Shown piece by piece: positions 17,563 through 25,420 of a DNA stretch of 50,102 nucleotides; the first letter of the stretch is position 1; each line of letters starts with the position of its first letter. The position numbers were made by a program, and so were the translations under genes. The notes beneath the pieces were generated by a model that did no database searches, was not told where the DNA came from, and was given only the letters and a program-made list of their open reading frames with translations. Origin of the DNA: Anaerolineae bacterium (GTDB lineage Bacteria; Chloroflexota; Anaerolineae; Aggregatilineales; Phototrophicaceae); NCBI GenBank assembly GCA_013360465.1, contig JABWBO010000039.1, positions 1 to 50,102 of the forward strand, given 5' to 3'.

Positions 17563-18354
17563 TTAGCCCCCTCCGCTCAGGCGCGCCAGACCTTCGCTCA
17601 GCGGCACGCGCAGCGCCACTAGCGCGCTGCCGATGATGCCCAGGATGACCAGCCAGCGCAGCACGTCCTGGGCTGCCAGCGCCGCCTTGTGCGAAGGCGC
17701 GCCGCCCAGGTAAGCGCCGGCGGCGAACAGCTCTTCGCCGATCAGCGGTTCATCCGCCATCGCATAGGCGACCGCCATGCCATCCAGACGGGCGCTGCCC
17801 GCCACGCTCACGCCGCGCCGCCGGGCGATTGCCTCCAGCGGCAGCGCCAGCGTCGCGTCGAACTCGCCGACGTAAACCCCGCCGGAGGCGCGTTCGTCGC
17901 CGATGTCGGCGACCAGGGCGGCGGACATCGCCAGCGACGCCGCAGGTGCCCAGCGCGCTGCCGTCACGGCGTAGCGATCCAGCCGATTAGCATCGGTGTA
18001 GGCGCGGCGGATCGCGCTCATCATCAGCGGCAGCGCGCCCGATTCGCCGACAACCGCCAGGGGTGGATCGCCCGCGACCGCCGTTCGTGAGGCGATCTGA
18101 TACAGCATTTCAGCGCTCGCCAGCGCCAGCGCGGTCGATGCTCCGCCGAGCGCCGCGTTGCCCGTCGCCATCTGCACCCGCCTGCCCGATTCCACCGCTT
18201 CGCCCACCAGGCGCGGCGCGAGGTCATAGGCGGGGAGGGCGCGCAGGACGTAGAAGTCGCGCCGCCGCCGGGCGAACTGCGTTCCGATCAGCGTCACGAC
18301 GACCGCCGTGAGGATGATCAGCGTCGTTAAAACCTGTGTTGTGCTGTCCACCAC
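17563..18354 (-). CDS. DUF6754-like membrane protein
   Basis: This 263-residue protein has an N-terminal TM (QVLTTLIILTAVVVTLIGTQF), a basic cytoplasmic linker (ARRRRDFY) and a central domain. That domain runs LRALPAYDLAPRLVGEAVESGRRVQMATGNAALGG in pattern, then LALASAEMLYQIA, PPLAVVGESGALPLMMSAIRRAY and GGVYVGEFDATLALPLEAI. The protein ends in a TM (LRWLVILGIIGSALVALRV). The ALPAYDLAPRLVGEAVESGRRV pattern and the VGES segment match my memory of DUF6754 proteins in Chloroflexota and some archaea; their function is undescribed. The central domain, with alternating strands and helices, should sit on the cytoplasmic or outer side between two helices. Spacing to neighbours is 3-6 nt. Confidence 0.72.
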   Translation of the reverse strand: MVDSTTQVLTTLIILTAVVVTLIGTQFARRRRDFYVLRALPAYDLAPRLVGEAVESGRRVQMATGNAALGGASTALALASAEMLYQIASRTAVAGDPPLAVVGESGALPLMMSAIRRAYTDANRLDRYAVTAARWAPAASLAMSAALVADIGDERASGGVYVGEFDATLALPLEAIARRRGVSVAGSARLDGMAVAYAMADEPLIGEELFAAGAYLGGAPSHKAALAAQDVLRWLVILGIIGSALVALRVPLSEGLARLSGGG

Positions 18355-18360
18355 GCCCCC

Positions 18361-18660
18361 TCACTTACGCGAATTTCGCGGCGGTTGGGAGTCCGGCTGC
18401 GTCGATGCGCTGGAACTCCCGCCATCGGTCTCCGCTGCCAGGATTTGTCGCAGAACCGCCACCCCTTCCGGCGTTTCCAACAGGCGCGCCAGCGCGCTCA
18501 GGTCCCCCTGTCGGTCGCCCATCAGCCGCGCCATCGGCTGCATGACGTACAACATCTGCGCACCGATGATGCCAACCGGTTCGATGACATCGAGGGCGGT
18601 CAGCAGGGTTTCCCCCATCCCCGCCCGTTTGAGGCGCTCAATGAACTGGATGTAATTCAT
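18361..18660 (-). CDS. Small soluble protein opening the 13-kb operon, unknown function
   Basis: This 99-residue, mainly helical protein begins MNYIQFIERLKRAGMGETLL and contains LYVMQPMARLMGDRQGDLSALARLLETPEGV, followed by a polar tail (SSSASTQPDSQPPRNSRK). No TM or known motif is present. The segment IEPVGIIGAQMLYVMQPMARL is amphipathic and could associate with a membrane or partner. It is 6 nt upstream of the DUF6754-like gene and is the first gene of the operon. Its start codon lies 7 nt from a TATACT box with no Shine-Dalgarno sequence, so the message may be leaderless. Confidence 0.75.
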   Translation of the reverse strand: MNYIQFIERLKRAGMGETLLTALDVIEPVGIIGAQMLYVMQPMARLMGDRQGDLSALARLLETPEGVAVLRQILAAETDGGSSSASTQPDSQPPRNSRK

Positions 18661-18666
18661 GAATCC

Positions 18667-18672
18667 GAGTAT
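18667..18672 (-). promoter_or_regulatory. Candidate -10 box for the large operon (leaderless start)
   Basis: Reading the minus strand, TATACT is followed by CGGATTC and then the ATG of the 99-aa gene. A -10 box ending 7 nt before the start codon predicts transcription beginning at or next to ATG. A weak -35 (TTTGCG) lies 17 nt upstream. The region lacks a purine-rich ribosome-binding site. Confidence 0.5.
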
Positions 18673-18746
18673 AACACAGGCTTTCTAGGCGCAAAACCGG
18701 CGGGCGAATCGCCGCGAGAGCGTAGAACAAAATTCCTAATTCCGCA

Positions 18747-18776
18747 TTGACGCTGATCCCCCATCACGGTTATAAT
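18747..18776 (+). promoter_or_regulatory. recA promoter, sigma70-type
   Basis: TTGACG at 18747-18752 and TATAAT at 18771-18776 are separated by 18 bp. This places the transcription start near 18783, about 55 nt before the likely recA start. I did not find a convincing LexA-type palindrome overlapping it. Confidence 0.8.
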
Positions 18777-18837
18777 TTTCACAGTTAAGTCCACCTGTTT
18801 CGACTGTTCCGTGCTGTTCAGAGAAGGAATGAACCCC

Positions 18838-20472
18838 GTGCCGCCGAGAAAACCCGCAAAAGAGAAGATCGGTGAAGATCACGCCACTCCGATGGACGCC
18901 GAGGGGCGTAAGAAAGCTCTGGAAGCCGCGCTGGATGACCTGACCAAGCGCTATGGCGACGGCACAGTGATACGCCTGGGGGATGCCGCTCATCTGGAGG
19001 TGGACACCATCCCCAGCGGCTCGCTGACGGTGGATATCGCCCTGGGCGTGGGCGGGATGCCGCGCGGGCGGGTGGTCGAAGTCTACGGTCCTGAAAGTTC
19101 CGGCAAGACGACGCTGTGCCTGCATGTCATCGCCGAAGCGCAGAAGCGCGGCGGGCTGGCGGCGTTCGTCGATATGGAACACGCGCTGGACCCGGCGTAT
19201 GCCCGGCGGCTGGGGGTGAACGTCGATACGCTGTACGTGTCGCAGCCGGACACCGCCGAGCAGGCATTGGAGATCATGGAGTCGCTGGTGCGTTCCGGCG
19301 CGCTGGATGTGGTGGTGCTGGACAGCGTGGCGGCGCTGGTTCCGCGCGTGGAGATCGAAGGCGAGATGGGCGACAGCCACGTCGGCGTGCAGGCGCGGCT
19401 GATGAGTCAGGCGCTGCGCAAGCTGTCGGGGGCGATCAAGCAGTCGAACGTATGCGTCCTCTTCACGAACCAGATTCGCGAGAAGATTGGTGTGATGTAT
19501 GGCTGCATGAGCTATCAGGCTCCCGTCATGCTGGCGGATGGCAGTAAGCGCACGATTGGCGAAATCGTGAATCAGCAGCAGCCTGTCGATGTGATGACCT
19601 ATAATGTCGAAACGCGGGCTTTTGAACCGAAACCGGTGATCAACTGGTTCAAAAACGGCATACCAGTCGAGCAGTTCAATATGACCGACAGCGAGATCGG
19701 CAGGCTTGAACAGGAGTATCTGACCTTCATAACATCCTATCCGGATGGCAGCGGACACCGCCGCGTCACGACGACGCCCAACCATGAGATTGCCACGCCG
19801 AACGGTTTCCAGATGGCGGAAGACATCGATCTCGGCGAGTACATCATCGGGCGCGTCGAGGCACGTCATGTTGAGATGGAGCTTGCCGGGGCAACCGTTG
19901 GCGGCAATGTCTATTCAGATGTGAGTTTGCTCCCCGCAGAATCATTTGCCGCGATGCCGCTGCAAGTTATCGAGATACGCCGGACGCTGTTTCGAGGTGA
20001 AGAGGCGGTTCGCTACAACCTGCAGGTCGCAGACAATGCCAACTTCCTCGTCAGCGATGTTGTTGTGCATAACTCGCCGGAAACGCAGCCGGGTGGGCGC
20101 GCGCTCAAATTCTACGCCAGCGTCCGCCTGGATGTACGCAAGCTGGAGTCGATCAAGGGCAGCTCCGACGAAGTGCTGGGCAGCCGCGTGCGCGTTCGTG
20201 TCACCAAGAACAAGATCGCTCCGCCGTTCCGCGAAGCGGAGTTCGATATCATGTTCCTGGAAGGCGGCATCAGCAAGTCCGGCGAGGTCCTCGACCTCGC
20301 CACCGACCTGGGCATCATCGAAAAGCGCGGCGCGTTCTACCGCTACAACGATGGGCTGCTCGGTCAGGGACGCGAAAACGCCAAGGGCTATCTGCTGGAA
20401 AACCGGGGGATCCGCGACGAGATCGAGAACAAGGTCCGCGCTCACTACGGCTTGCCGGTCCTGGCGACGTAA
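18838..20472 (+). CDS. recA: RecA recombinase precursor with in-frame intein
   Basis: RecA, the strand-exchange ATPase of homologous repair, is split by an intein. The N-extein has Walker A GPESSGKT near residue 84, the MAW-type segment [21 protein letters not shown], and [12 protein letters not shown]. The C-extein resumes at [23 protein letters not shown] and continues through [15 protein letters not shown] to the short C-terminus. Removing 190 intein residues leaves about 354, normal for RecA. Start choice: GTG 18838 lies 9 nt after GAGAAGGA; ATG 18829 is only one base from that site, and GTG 18811 is also in frame. The gene has its own promoter and is transcribed away from the large operon. 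Confidence 0.95.
   Translation: MPPRKPAKEKIGEDHATPMDAEGRKKALEAALDDLTKRYGDGTVIRLGDAAHLEVDTIPSGSLTVDIALGVGGMPRGRVVEVYGPESSGKTTLCLHVIAEAQKRGGLAAFVDMEHALDPAYARRLGVNVDTLYVSQPDTAEQALEIMESLVRSGALDVVVLDSVAALVPRVEIEGEMGDSHVGVQARLMSQALRKLSGAIKQSNVCVLFTNQIREKIGVMYGCMSYQAPVMLADGSKRTIGEIVNQQQPVDVMTYNVETRAFEPKPVINWFKNGIPVEQFNMTDSEIGRLEQEYLTFITSYPDGSGHRRVTTTPNHEIATPNGFQMAEDIDLGEYIIGRVEARHVEMELAGATVGGNVYSDVSLLPAESFAAMPLQVIEIRRTLFRGEEAVRYNLQVADNANFLVSDVVVHNSPETQPGGRALKFYASVRLDVRKLESIKGSSDEVLGSRVRVRVTKNKIAPPFREAEFDIMFLEGGISKSGEVLDLATDLGIIEKRGAFYRYNDGLLGQGRENAKGYLLENRGIRDEIENKVRAHYGLPVLAT
19504..20073 (+). other. RecA mini-intein (190 aa, no homing endonuclease)
   Basis: The first residue is Cys ([20 protein letters not shown], block A). 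Block B is [13 protein letters not shown], with the TxxH-type pattern. Block F is [16 protein letters not shown], and block G is VVVHN followed by Ser as the +1 extein residue. All residues needed for standard protein splicing are present. Between blocks B and F there is no room for a LAGLIDADG endonuclease, so this is a mini-intein. The insertion lies after GVMYG and before SPETQPGG in the L2-proximal region, a position I recall for the Mycobacterium leprae RecA intein and distinct from the M. tuberculosis one. The DNA looks less GC-rich than the flanking exteins, and codon choice differs. Confidence 0.93.
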
Positions 20473-20548
20473 CAGGGGGCAGGTCCATCACTGAGCGACC
20501 TTCAGGAGGACCGGCGGATAGACGGACTCATAGGTCAACACACACGTT

Positions 20549-20594
20549 CGCCCCTACGGCTTCTCGGTTGTAGGGGCGAGCCGCCGGTTCGCCC
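20549..20594. terminator. GTAGGGGC-family hairpins between convergent recA and namZ-like genes
   Basis: CGCCCCTAC (20549-20557) and GTAGGGGCG (20570-20578) are perfect inverted arms around a 12-nt loop. The right arm then overlaps a second palindrome, GGGCGA-GCCGCCGGT-TCGCCC, at 20574-20594. There is no long T-run. Position between two convergent genes suggests it blocks read-through both ways, but it is also a member of the dispersed repeat family. Confidence 0.55.
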
Positions 20595-20622
20595 GCCCGT
20601 TGAAACAGCGCAATTTCACACT

Positions 20623-21777
20623 TCAGTCGTAGAGCAGAAACGGCTGACGTGCCGCCCGCCAGGACGCAGCATCGGCTTCCCATTCCCCTAACAGATCTTC
20701 AATCTCTGCGCCCGAATCCGCCCAGGCGCGCCCGTCCTCATTCCCGTACAGGCGGTCGAACGTGCCGGGTTTCCACAGGAAATCATCCGGGTAGAGCAGG
20801 CGGATCGCCTGGATCACCTGCATCCAGACGGGCAGCGGACGGAACGACTCGCCGGTGATGTGAACCTGCACACCGTGACAGACTTCCCCGGCGAATTTGC
20901 CGCTGGACGGCTCGAAGACGTGCGGACGAAAGCGCACGCCGGGGAGGTCGAGCGCGTTAAGGTGCGCCGCCAGGGCTTCGCCGTCGATGAACGGCGCGCC
21001 GGTGATCTCGAAGGGCAGCGCAGTGCCGCGTCCTTCGCTCAGGTTGGTCCCTTCGAGCAGACACGCGCCGGGATACTGGCGCGCCGTGCTGAGGTGGGGC
21101 ATGGCGGGTGACGGCGGGACGAACGGCAGCCCGGCGTCTTCCCAGGTCTGCGCGCGCTGATAATGCGCGCAGGGGATCACGCTCAGCGCCGCCGGCGACT
21201 CATTCCAGAGCGCGTTATAGGTGCGCATCAGCTCGCCCAACGTCAGCCCATGCTGAACCGGGATCGCCGCGCGACCGATCAGACTGGCGAAGCGGCGGTT
21301 TAGCAGCGCGCCATCGACCCCGCCGCCGATCGGATTGGGACGGTCGAGGATCAGCACCGGCACATCTGCCAGCCCCGCGGCTTCCAGGATGTGGCTGATC
21401 GTCCAGGCAAAGGTGTAGTAGCGGCTCCCGATGTCCTGAATGTCGCAGACGATCACCTCGATCCCGTTGAGCATGGCGGAGCTTGGCGCGAAGGTCTCGC
21501 CGTACAGGCTGTAGATCGGCACGCCGCTGACCGGATCGACGCTGGACTTCACCGGGTCGCCATCCGCCGCCGATGCCGTCAGCCCATGTTCGGGCGTGAA
21601 CAGCGCCGCCAGCCTGAACGGCACATCGGCGGCGCGGAAGAGGTCCAGCGTTCGCACCAGGGCGCGGGTGACACCACTGGGGTTGGTGAACAAGCCGACG
21701 CGCCTGCCGCGCAGCGGGGCAAACTCCTGCTGAACCAGCACATCGATGCCGGGCAGGGTGGGATGATTGGCGTTCAT
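20623..21777 (-). CDS. namZ: DUF1343 protein, NamZ-type exo-beta-N-acetylmuramidase (GH171)
   Basis: This 384-residue protein of the DUF1343 family includes characterised members (NamZ) that remove terminal MurNAc from peptidoglycan fragments. Visible family signatures are GRRVGLFTNPSGV near the N-terminus, LFTPEHGL, GVPIYSLYGE, DIQDIGSRYYTF, PVLILDRPNPIGG, the highly conserved EGTNLSEGRGTALPFE, and VHITGESFRPLPV. There is no signal peptide, so it would act in the cytoplasm or leave by an unknown route. I start at ATG 21777, because it overlaps the NagZ stop in an ATGA arrangement; a longer frame has no support. Pairing with NagZ is functional: NagZ takes GlcNAc, then NamZ takes MurNAc. Stop is 45 nt from the hairpin shared with recA. 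Confidence 0.88.
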   Translation of the reverse strand: MNANHPTLPGIDVLVQQEFAPLRGRRVGLFTNPSGVTRALVRTLDLFRAADVPFRLAALFTPEHGLTASAADGDPVKSSVDPVSGVPIYSLYGETFAPSSAMLNGIEVIVCDIQDIGSRYYTFAWTISHILEAAGLADVPVLILDRPNPIGGGVDGALLNRRFASLIGRAAIPVQHGLTLGELMRTYNALWNESPAALSVIPCAHYQRAQTWEDAGLPFVPPSPAMPHLSTARQYPGACLLEGTNLSEGRGTALPFEITGAPFIDGEALAAHLNALDLPGVRFRPHVFEPSSGKFAGEVCHGVQVHITGESFRPLPVWMQVIQAIRLLYPDDFLWKPGTFDRLYGNEDGRAWADSGAEIEDLLGEWEADAASWRAARQPFLLYD

Positions 21778-23321
21778 CGGGCGCGCGCTTCCAGCGGCAG
21801 CCTGCCGCTGGGGACAACCTGCCCGACCAGCACTTCGACCAGGGCGGCAAGCTGCGGCTCGGCGTCGCCAAAGGTACACAGAATTGCGCCGGCGTCGTCC
21901 ATGAACAGTTCGGCATCGAAGGGGCTGCGCAGCGCCGCCAGCACCGACCGCCGGCTCGCCCTGAGGATCTGCCGGGCGGCGTCCACCCGCGCCTCATCCA
22001 GGTGGGCGCCGCGCGTCGCGACGATCAGCGTATCACAGCGCGCCGCCAGCGCCAGCGCCGCCTCCTGATCGGCTGCCCTCCAGACCAGCAGATCGGTTTC
22101 CGGCGCGAACTGGCGCATCTGCCGGGCGAAGCCGGTCAGCCCGCCCTGCTCGACGATTCCGCTTTCCAGCGATGACGGGAATTCGACGACGCCGACGCGC
22201 CCATGCAGCAGTCCGCCGGCGATCCCGGCGTCGCCTTTCACCAGCGCCACGCCCGCCCGCGCCGCCGTTCGCGCGTCGTGCAGATGCGCCGCTGAGCGGA
22301 TGACGCCCCGGTCGCCGCGCGGCTTCAGGATCGCGGCGCGGAAGGCGTCCAGCCGGCGGTTCGCCGCGTCGATGATCGCCATCGGCAGCCGACCGGACTG
22401 GGCGGCGTTCAGCAGCGCGTCATAGGCTTCCGCCTGCCGCGCGGGGGTGTGCGAGAAGAGGATGGCGTCGATGCCGGCGAGGGCGACCAGCACGGTTGTT
22501 TCGCCTGGCGTGAAATGGCGGGTGATCGCCCCCATCTCCAGGCAGTCGGTCGAGACCACCCCGTCGAAGCCCAGTTCTTCGCGCAGCAGGCGCTGCACCA
22601 CCACCGGCGAGAGGGTCGCCGGCAGCGCCGCATCGAGCGCGCTGATCAGAGTGTGCGTCACCATCACCGAGAGAATCCCGGTGTCGATGACCCGGCGGTA
22701 GGGTTCAAGATCGGTCGCCAGCAGCCAGTCGAGTGAACGATCATCGATGGGCAGATCGATGTGCGTATCGAGCGCGGTGCTGCCCAAGCCCGGAAAGTGC
22801 TTGGCGCACGCCGCCACGCCCTGACTTTGCAGACCGCGCACAACCGCCGCCGCCAGCCGCCCGGCGCGCTCCGGTTCGTCGCCGAAAGAGCGCGTCCCCA
22901 GCGAGGGGTTGCCGGCGTTGTAGAACAGATCGACGCAGGGGGCATAGTTCCAGTGGATGCCCAGGGCGCGCAGTTCCGCCCCCAGGATGCCCGCCACGCG
23001 CTCGGCATGGCGTTCGCCCTCCTGGGCGGCGGCGAGCGCCATCGCGCCGGGGACTTCGCTGAAGCCTTTATCGGCATGCAGTCGGGCGATTGCCCCCCCT
23101 TCCTGGTCGATGCTGATGACCAGTCCTTCCGGTCCGGCGGCAGCTTGCAGGGCGTCGGTCAGGGCGATCACCTGCTCTGGGCTGTCGATGTTGCGCGTGA
23201 ACAGGATGACGCCGCCGACGCGCCCTGCGCGAATCCAGTCCAGGAGATAGCCCGGCGGGGTCAGCCCTTCGAAACCGACAAAGCACATCCGCCCGATTTT
23301 GCGTTCGAGTGTTCGCGTCAC
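21774..23321 (-). CDS. nagZ: Glycoside hydrolase family 3, NagZ-type beta-N-acetylglucosaminidase
   Basis: This 515-residue GH3 enzyme would cleave non-reducing GlcNAc from muropeptides. The TIM-barrel domain shows GVILFTRNIDSPEQ, ISIDQEGGAIARL and KHFPGLG at 174-180. It also has the Asp185/His187 loop typical of NagZ (LDTHIDLP) and the nucleophile Asp259 in STDCLEMGAI. Residues after about 350 form a second alpha/beta domain, as in two-domain Gram-positive NagZ, but shorter. Start: GTG 23321 with AGGA six bases upstream. The frame runs on to 23420, but that part encodes a GTAGGGGC-family palindrome and is unlikely to be translated. Translationally coupled to namZ by ATGA, and follows the GntR gene. 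Confidence 0.9.
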   Translation of the reverse strand: MTRTLERKIGRMCFVGFEGLTPPGYLLDWIRAGRVGGVILFTRNIDSPEQVIALTDALQAAAGPEGLVISIDQEGGAIARLHADKGFSEVPGAMALAAAQEGERHAERVAGILGAELRALGIHWNYAPCVDLFYNAGNPSLGTRSFGDEPERAGRLAAAVVRGLQSQGVAACAKHFPGLGSTALDTHIDLPIDDRSLDWLLATDLEPYRRVIDTGILSVMVTHTLISALDAALPATLSPVVVQRLLREELGFDGVVSTDCLEMGAITRHFTPGETTVLVALAGIDAILFSHTPARQAEAYDALLNAAQSGRLPMAIIDAANRRLDAFRAAILKPRGDRGVIRSAAHLHDARTAARAGVALVKGDAGIAGGLLHGRVGVVEFPSSLESGIVEQGGLTGFARQMRQFAPETDLLVWRAADQEAALALAARCDTLIVATRGAHLDEARVDAARQILRASRRSVLAALRSPFDAELFMDDAGAILCTFGDAEPQLAALVEVLVGQVVPSGRLPLEARAR

Positions 23322-23369
23322 GGTCGATCCTATCCCGAATAGTCCTAAAGCCAGGTTTCGTATCTTTCC

Positions 23370-23400
23370 AACGGGCGAGCCGGCGGCTCGCCCGCGCGAG
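23370..23400. repeat. GTAGGGGC-family palindrome before nagZ
   Basis: GGGCGAGCC-ggc-GGCTCGCCC forms an almost perfect hairpin in the spacer between the GntR gene stop and the nagZ start. It is the same core as at 1865-1888 and 20574-20594. It may also modulate read-through from the regulator gene into nagZ. Confidence 0.6.
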
Positions 23401-23421
23401 GATATCTTACGACATTCCACG

Positions 23422-24162
23422 TCAGAGGTGTCGCAGGATTGCGTTGAACTTATACCGCATGCCGCAGTACGCCGAAAGGGCGTATTCGAAGGGGAAGCCG
23501 CCCAGCATGTAGGTCAGGCGGGTCATATGCAGGATAGCGCCGTTCGGCTCGATTTGCAGCAGACGGCTTTCGTCGCGGGTCGCCAGGCGCGCCTCGATGG
23601 ACTGCTCGGCATGGGTGAGGACGACACCGTAATCATCGCGCAGGACCTGATAGAGCGACTCGCGGCTGAAGTCGTGCTGTTCCAGGATGCCTCGGCAGCG
23701 GCTCGCCAGGAAGCGCGTCTGCTCGATAGCCATCGGCACGCGGTTCGCCAGGCGCAGGCGTTCCAACAGGACGAGTTCTGCGCCGGGCGCAACCTGAAGG
23801 ATGCGCGCTTCTTCGACCGTCGCCGGCAGGACTTCTGCCCGCAGGACGACGCTGGACACCCGCTGTCCGCGCCGTGACATGTCGGTGGTGAAACTGGTGA
23901 GCTGTTCCAACTGCTGATCGAACTTGGCGCGGCGGATGTACGTGCCTTTGCCGATCTGGACGTAGAGATGCCCCGCCTGGGTGAGTTCGCCGATGGCTTT
24001 CTTCACTGTCAGCCGGTTGACCCCGAACTGCTCGCTCAGCGCCCGCTCGCTGGGGATGCGCGCATCCGGCGCGAAGACCCCGGCATGGATGTTGTCCAGG
24101 ATATAGTCTTTGATCTGCTCGTAGAGCGGTTTTGCTGACTCCGCATCCAGTTTCGTCCGCAC
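23422..24162 (-). CDS. GntR/HutC family transcriptional regulator (UTRA domain)
   Basis: This 246-residue repressor-type protein has a winged helix-turn-helix at residues about 10-75 (PLYEQIKDYILDNI, IPSERALSEQFGVNRLTVKKAI, LYVQIGKGTYI). A UTRA effector domain follows from about 95 to the end (SFTTDMSRRGQRVSS, ELVLLERLRLANRVPMAIEQTRFL, ESLYQVLRDDYGV, YEFALSAYCG-like C-terminus). DasR, NagR and MurR-like HutC members bind amino-sugar phosphates. The start is GTG 24162 with AAAGGG seven bases upstream; the longer frame is not supported. Its location between a peptide/muropeptide-type ABC transporter and nagZ-namZ suggests it regulates this cluster. A DasR-like palindrome at 30643-30658 is the candidate operator. 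Confidence 0.88.
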   Translation of the reverse strand: MRTKLDAESAKPLYEQIKDYILDNIHAGVFAPDARIPSERALSEQFGVNRLTVKKAIGELTQAGHLYVQIGKGTYIRRAKFDQQLEQLTSFTTDMSRRGQRVSSVVLRAEVLPATVEEARILQVAPGAELVLLERLRLANRVPMAIEQTRFLASRCRGILEQHDFSRESLYQVLRDDYGVVLTHAEQSIEARLATRDESRLLQIEPNGAILHMTRLTYMLGGFPFEYALSAYCGMRYKFNAILRHL

Positions 24163-24164
24163 GA

Positions 24165-24356
24165 TCAACCCTTTCCCCGCCACAGCCGAGCCAGCGCTGC
24201 GACCCCGACGATCAGCGCGCCGCCGATCAGGGCGCTGCACACGCTGAGGACGAACTCGGCGCTTCCCGGCGGTTGGACGAATGCCATCAGCAGCCCGCAC
24301 CCGCCGATGAAGAATCCCAGGCGTAAATATCCGGTCAGCGCCCCTCTATCAAGCAT
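24165..24356 (-). CDS. Small two-TM membrane protein
   Basis: This 63-residue protein has two hydrophobic helices, LRLGFFIGGCGLLMAFVQ and FVLSVCSALIGGALIVGVAALARL, a short acidic/Pro turn between them and a basic tail RLWRGKG. It fills the space between the ATPase gene (11 nt away) and the GntR gene (2 nt away) and therefore is probably translated. No homologue is recognised. It might act as a transporter accessory subunit or be fortuitous. Confidence 0.55.
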   Translation of the reverse strand: MLDRGALTGYLRLGFFIGGCGLLMAFVQPPGSAEFVLSVCSALIGGALIVGVAALARLWRGKG

Positions 24357-24367
24357 GGCTCACCGCG

Positions 24368-25405
24368 CTAGAGCGCGCCCTGCTGGACCAGGAGGCAGGC
24401 GACCTGCTGGTCCCATCCCGGCGCAGCTTTTAGGTGCGGCGTGTGCGCGTCGCACGTCCCCGCCGCGAAAAACGGGCAGCGCGGATGAAAGGCGCAGCCG
24501 GGCGGGATGTCGGTCAGCCTGGGGATGTCGTCGGAACGCAGCGCGATGGTCTGCTTGTGACGGGTCAGTTCAGGGTCGGCTTCCGGCACGGCGGCGAGCA
24601 GCGCCCGCGTGTAAGGGTGCGCCGGATGGGCGATCACGTCCGGCGTCCGCCCGATCTCGACGATGCGCCCCAGATACATGACGGCGATGCGCCCTTCCCA
24701 GGCGAAATATTTCGCCAGCGCCAGATCATGGGTGATGAAGACGATGGTCAAACCGAGTTCCTGCCGCAGCCGCAGCAGCATCTTCAGCAGGGTGATGCGG
24801 ATGCTGACATCGACCATGCTGACCGCCTCGTCGGCGACGATCAGCCGGGGCTGAACGGTCAGGGCGCGGGCAATGCTGACGCGCTGGCGCTGCCCGCCGC
24901 TCAGTTGATGCGGATACTTGTTCACCATGTCGCCCGGCGGGGTCAGATCGACCATCGTCAGCAGCTCCCAGATGCGCCGCTTGAGCGCCGCGCCGCCTTC
25001 GGTCATGCGGTGACGCTTGAGGGGAAAGCTGAGGATGTCGCCGATGGTGTGCGCCGGGTTGAGCGAGGCGAATGGGTCCTGATGCACGATCTGAAGCTGG
25101 CGGCGCAGCAGCGCTTTTTCCCGCCCCCGGTAATCGCCGATCGCCCGATCGGCGACGCGCATCACGCCCCGGCTCGGTTCCAGCAGCCCGGCGATGATCT
25201 TGCCGGTGGTGGTCTTGCCGCAGCCGCTCTCGCCCACCAGGCAGAGGATCTCGTTTTCACCCACCTCCAGGTTGATGTCCTGCAATACCGGGATCACCTG
25301 GCGGTCCTTGACGAACGACCGGTAGATCCCTTCCATCTGCACGAGCGGCTGCCCTGTCTTGGTCATCGTCTGCGACCCATCCGTCACCATCGCTCTATCA
25401 TCCAT
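24368..25405 (-). CDS. Peptide-type ABC transporter ATPase (OppF/DppF-like)
   Basis: This 345-residue ABC ATPase drives uptake by the linked permeases. Walker A is GESGCGKTT near residue 58, the Q-loop is LQIVHQDPFASLNP, the signature is LSGGQRQRVSIARAL, and the Walker B is LIVADEAVSMVD. The conserved Asp-Glu of Walker B is followed by Ala rather than Pro. The switch His lies in VFITHDLALAKY. The C-terminal oligopeptide/dipeptide domain carries Cys residues (GCAFHPRCPFFAAGTC), as in OppD/OppF, where an iron-sulphur cluster has been reported. Gap to oppD-like is 15 nt. The C-terminal Cys motif supports a substrate of the peptide, nickel or muropeptide class. Confidence 0.92.
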   Translation of the reverse strand: MDDRAMVTDGSQTMTKTGQPLVQMEGIYRSFVKDRQVIPVLQDINLEVGENEILCLVGESGCGKTTTGKIIAGLLEPSRGVMRVADRAIGDYRGREKALLRRQLQIVHQDPFASLNPAHTIGDILSFPLKRHRMTEGGAALKRRIWELLTMVDLTPPGDMVNKYPHQLSGGQRQRVSIARALTVQPRLIVADEAVSMVDVSIRITLLKMLLRLRQELGLTIVFITHDLALAKYFAWEGRIAVMYLGRIVEIGRTPDVIAHPAHPYTRALLAAVPEADPELTRHKQTIALRSDDIPRLTDIPPGCAFHPRCPFFAAGTCDAHTPHLKAAPGWDQQVACLLVQQGAL

Positions 25406-25420
25406 TTCCGGCGGAGAGGC

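Noticed and set aside
18661-18828. SOS/LexA operator near recA
   Set aside because: I looked for GAAC-N4-GTTC and CTG-N10-CAG type palindromes and found only imperfect matches. LexA sites in this phylum are not known to me well enough to claim one.
18736-19869. Reverse-strand 377-codon frame opposite recA
   Set aside because: It is a mirror of RecA and intein codons with no recognisable protein features, and it overlaps a certain gene.
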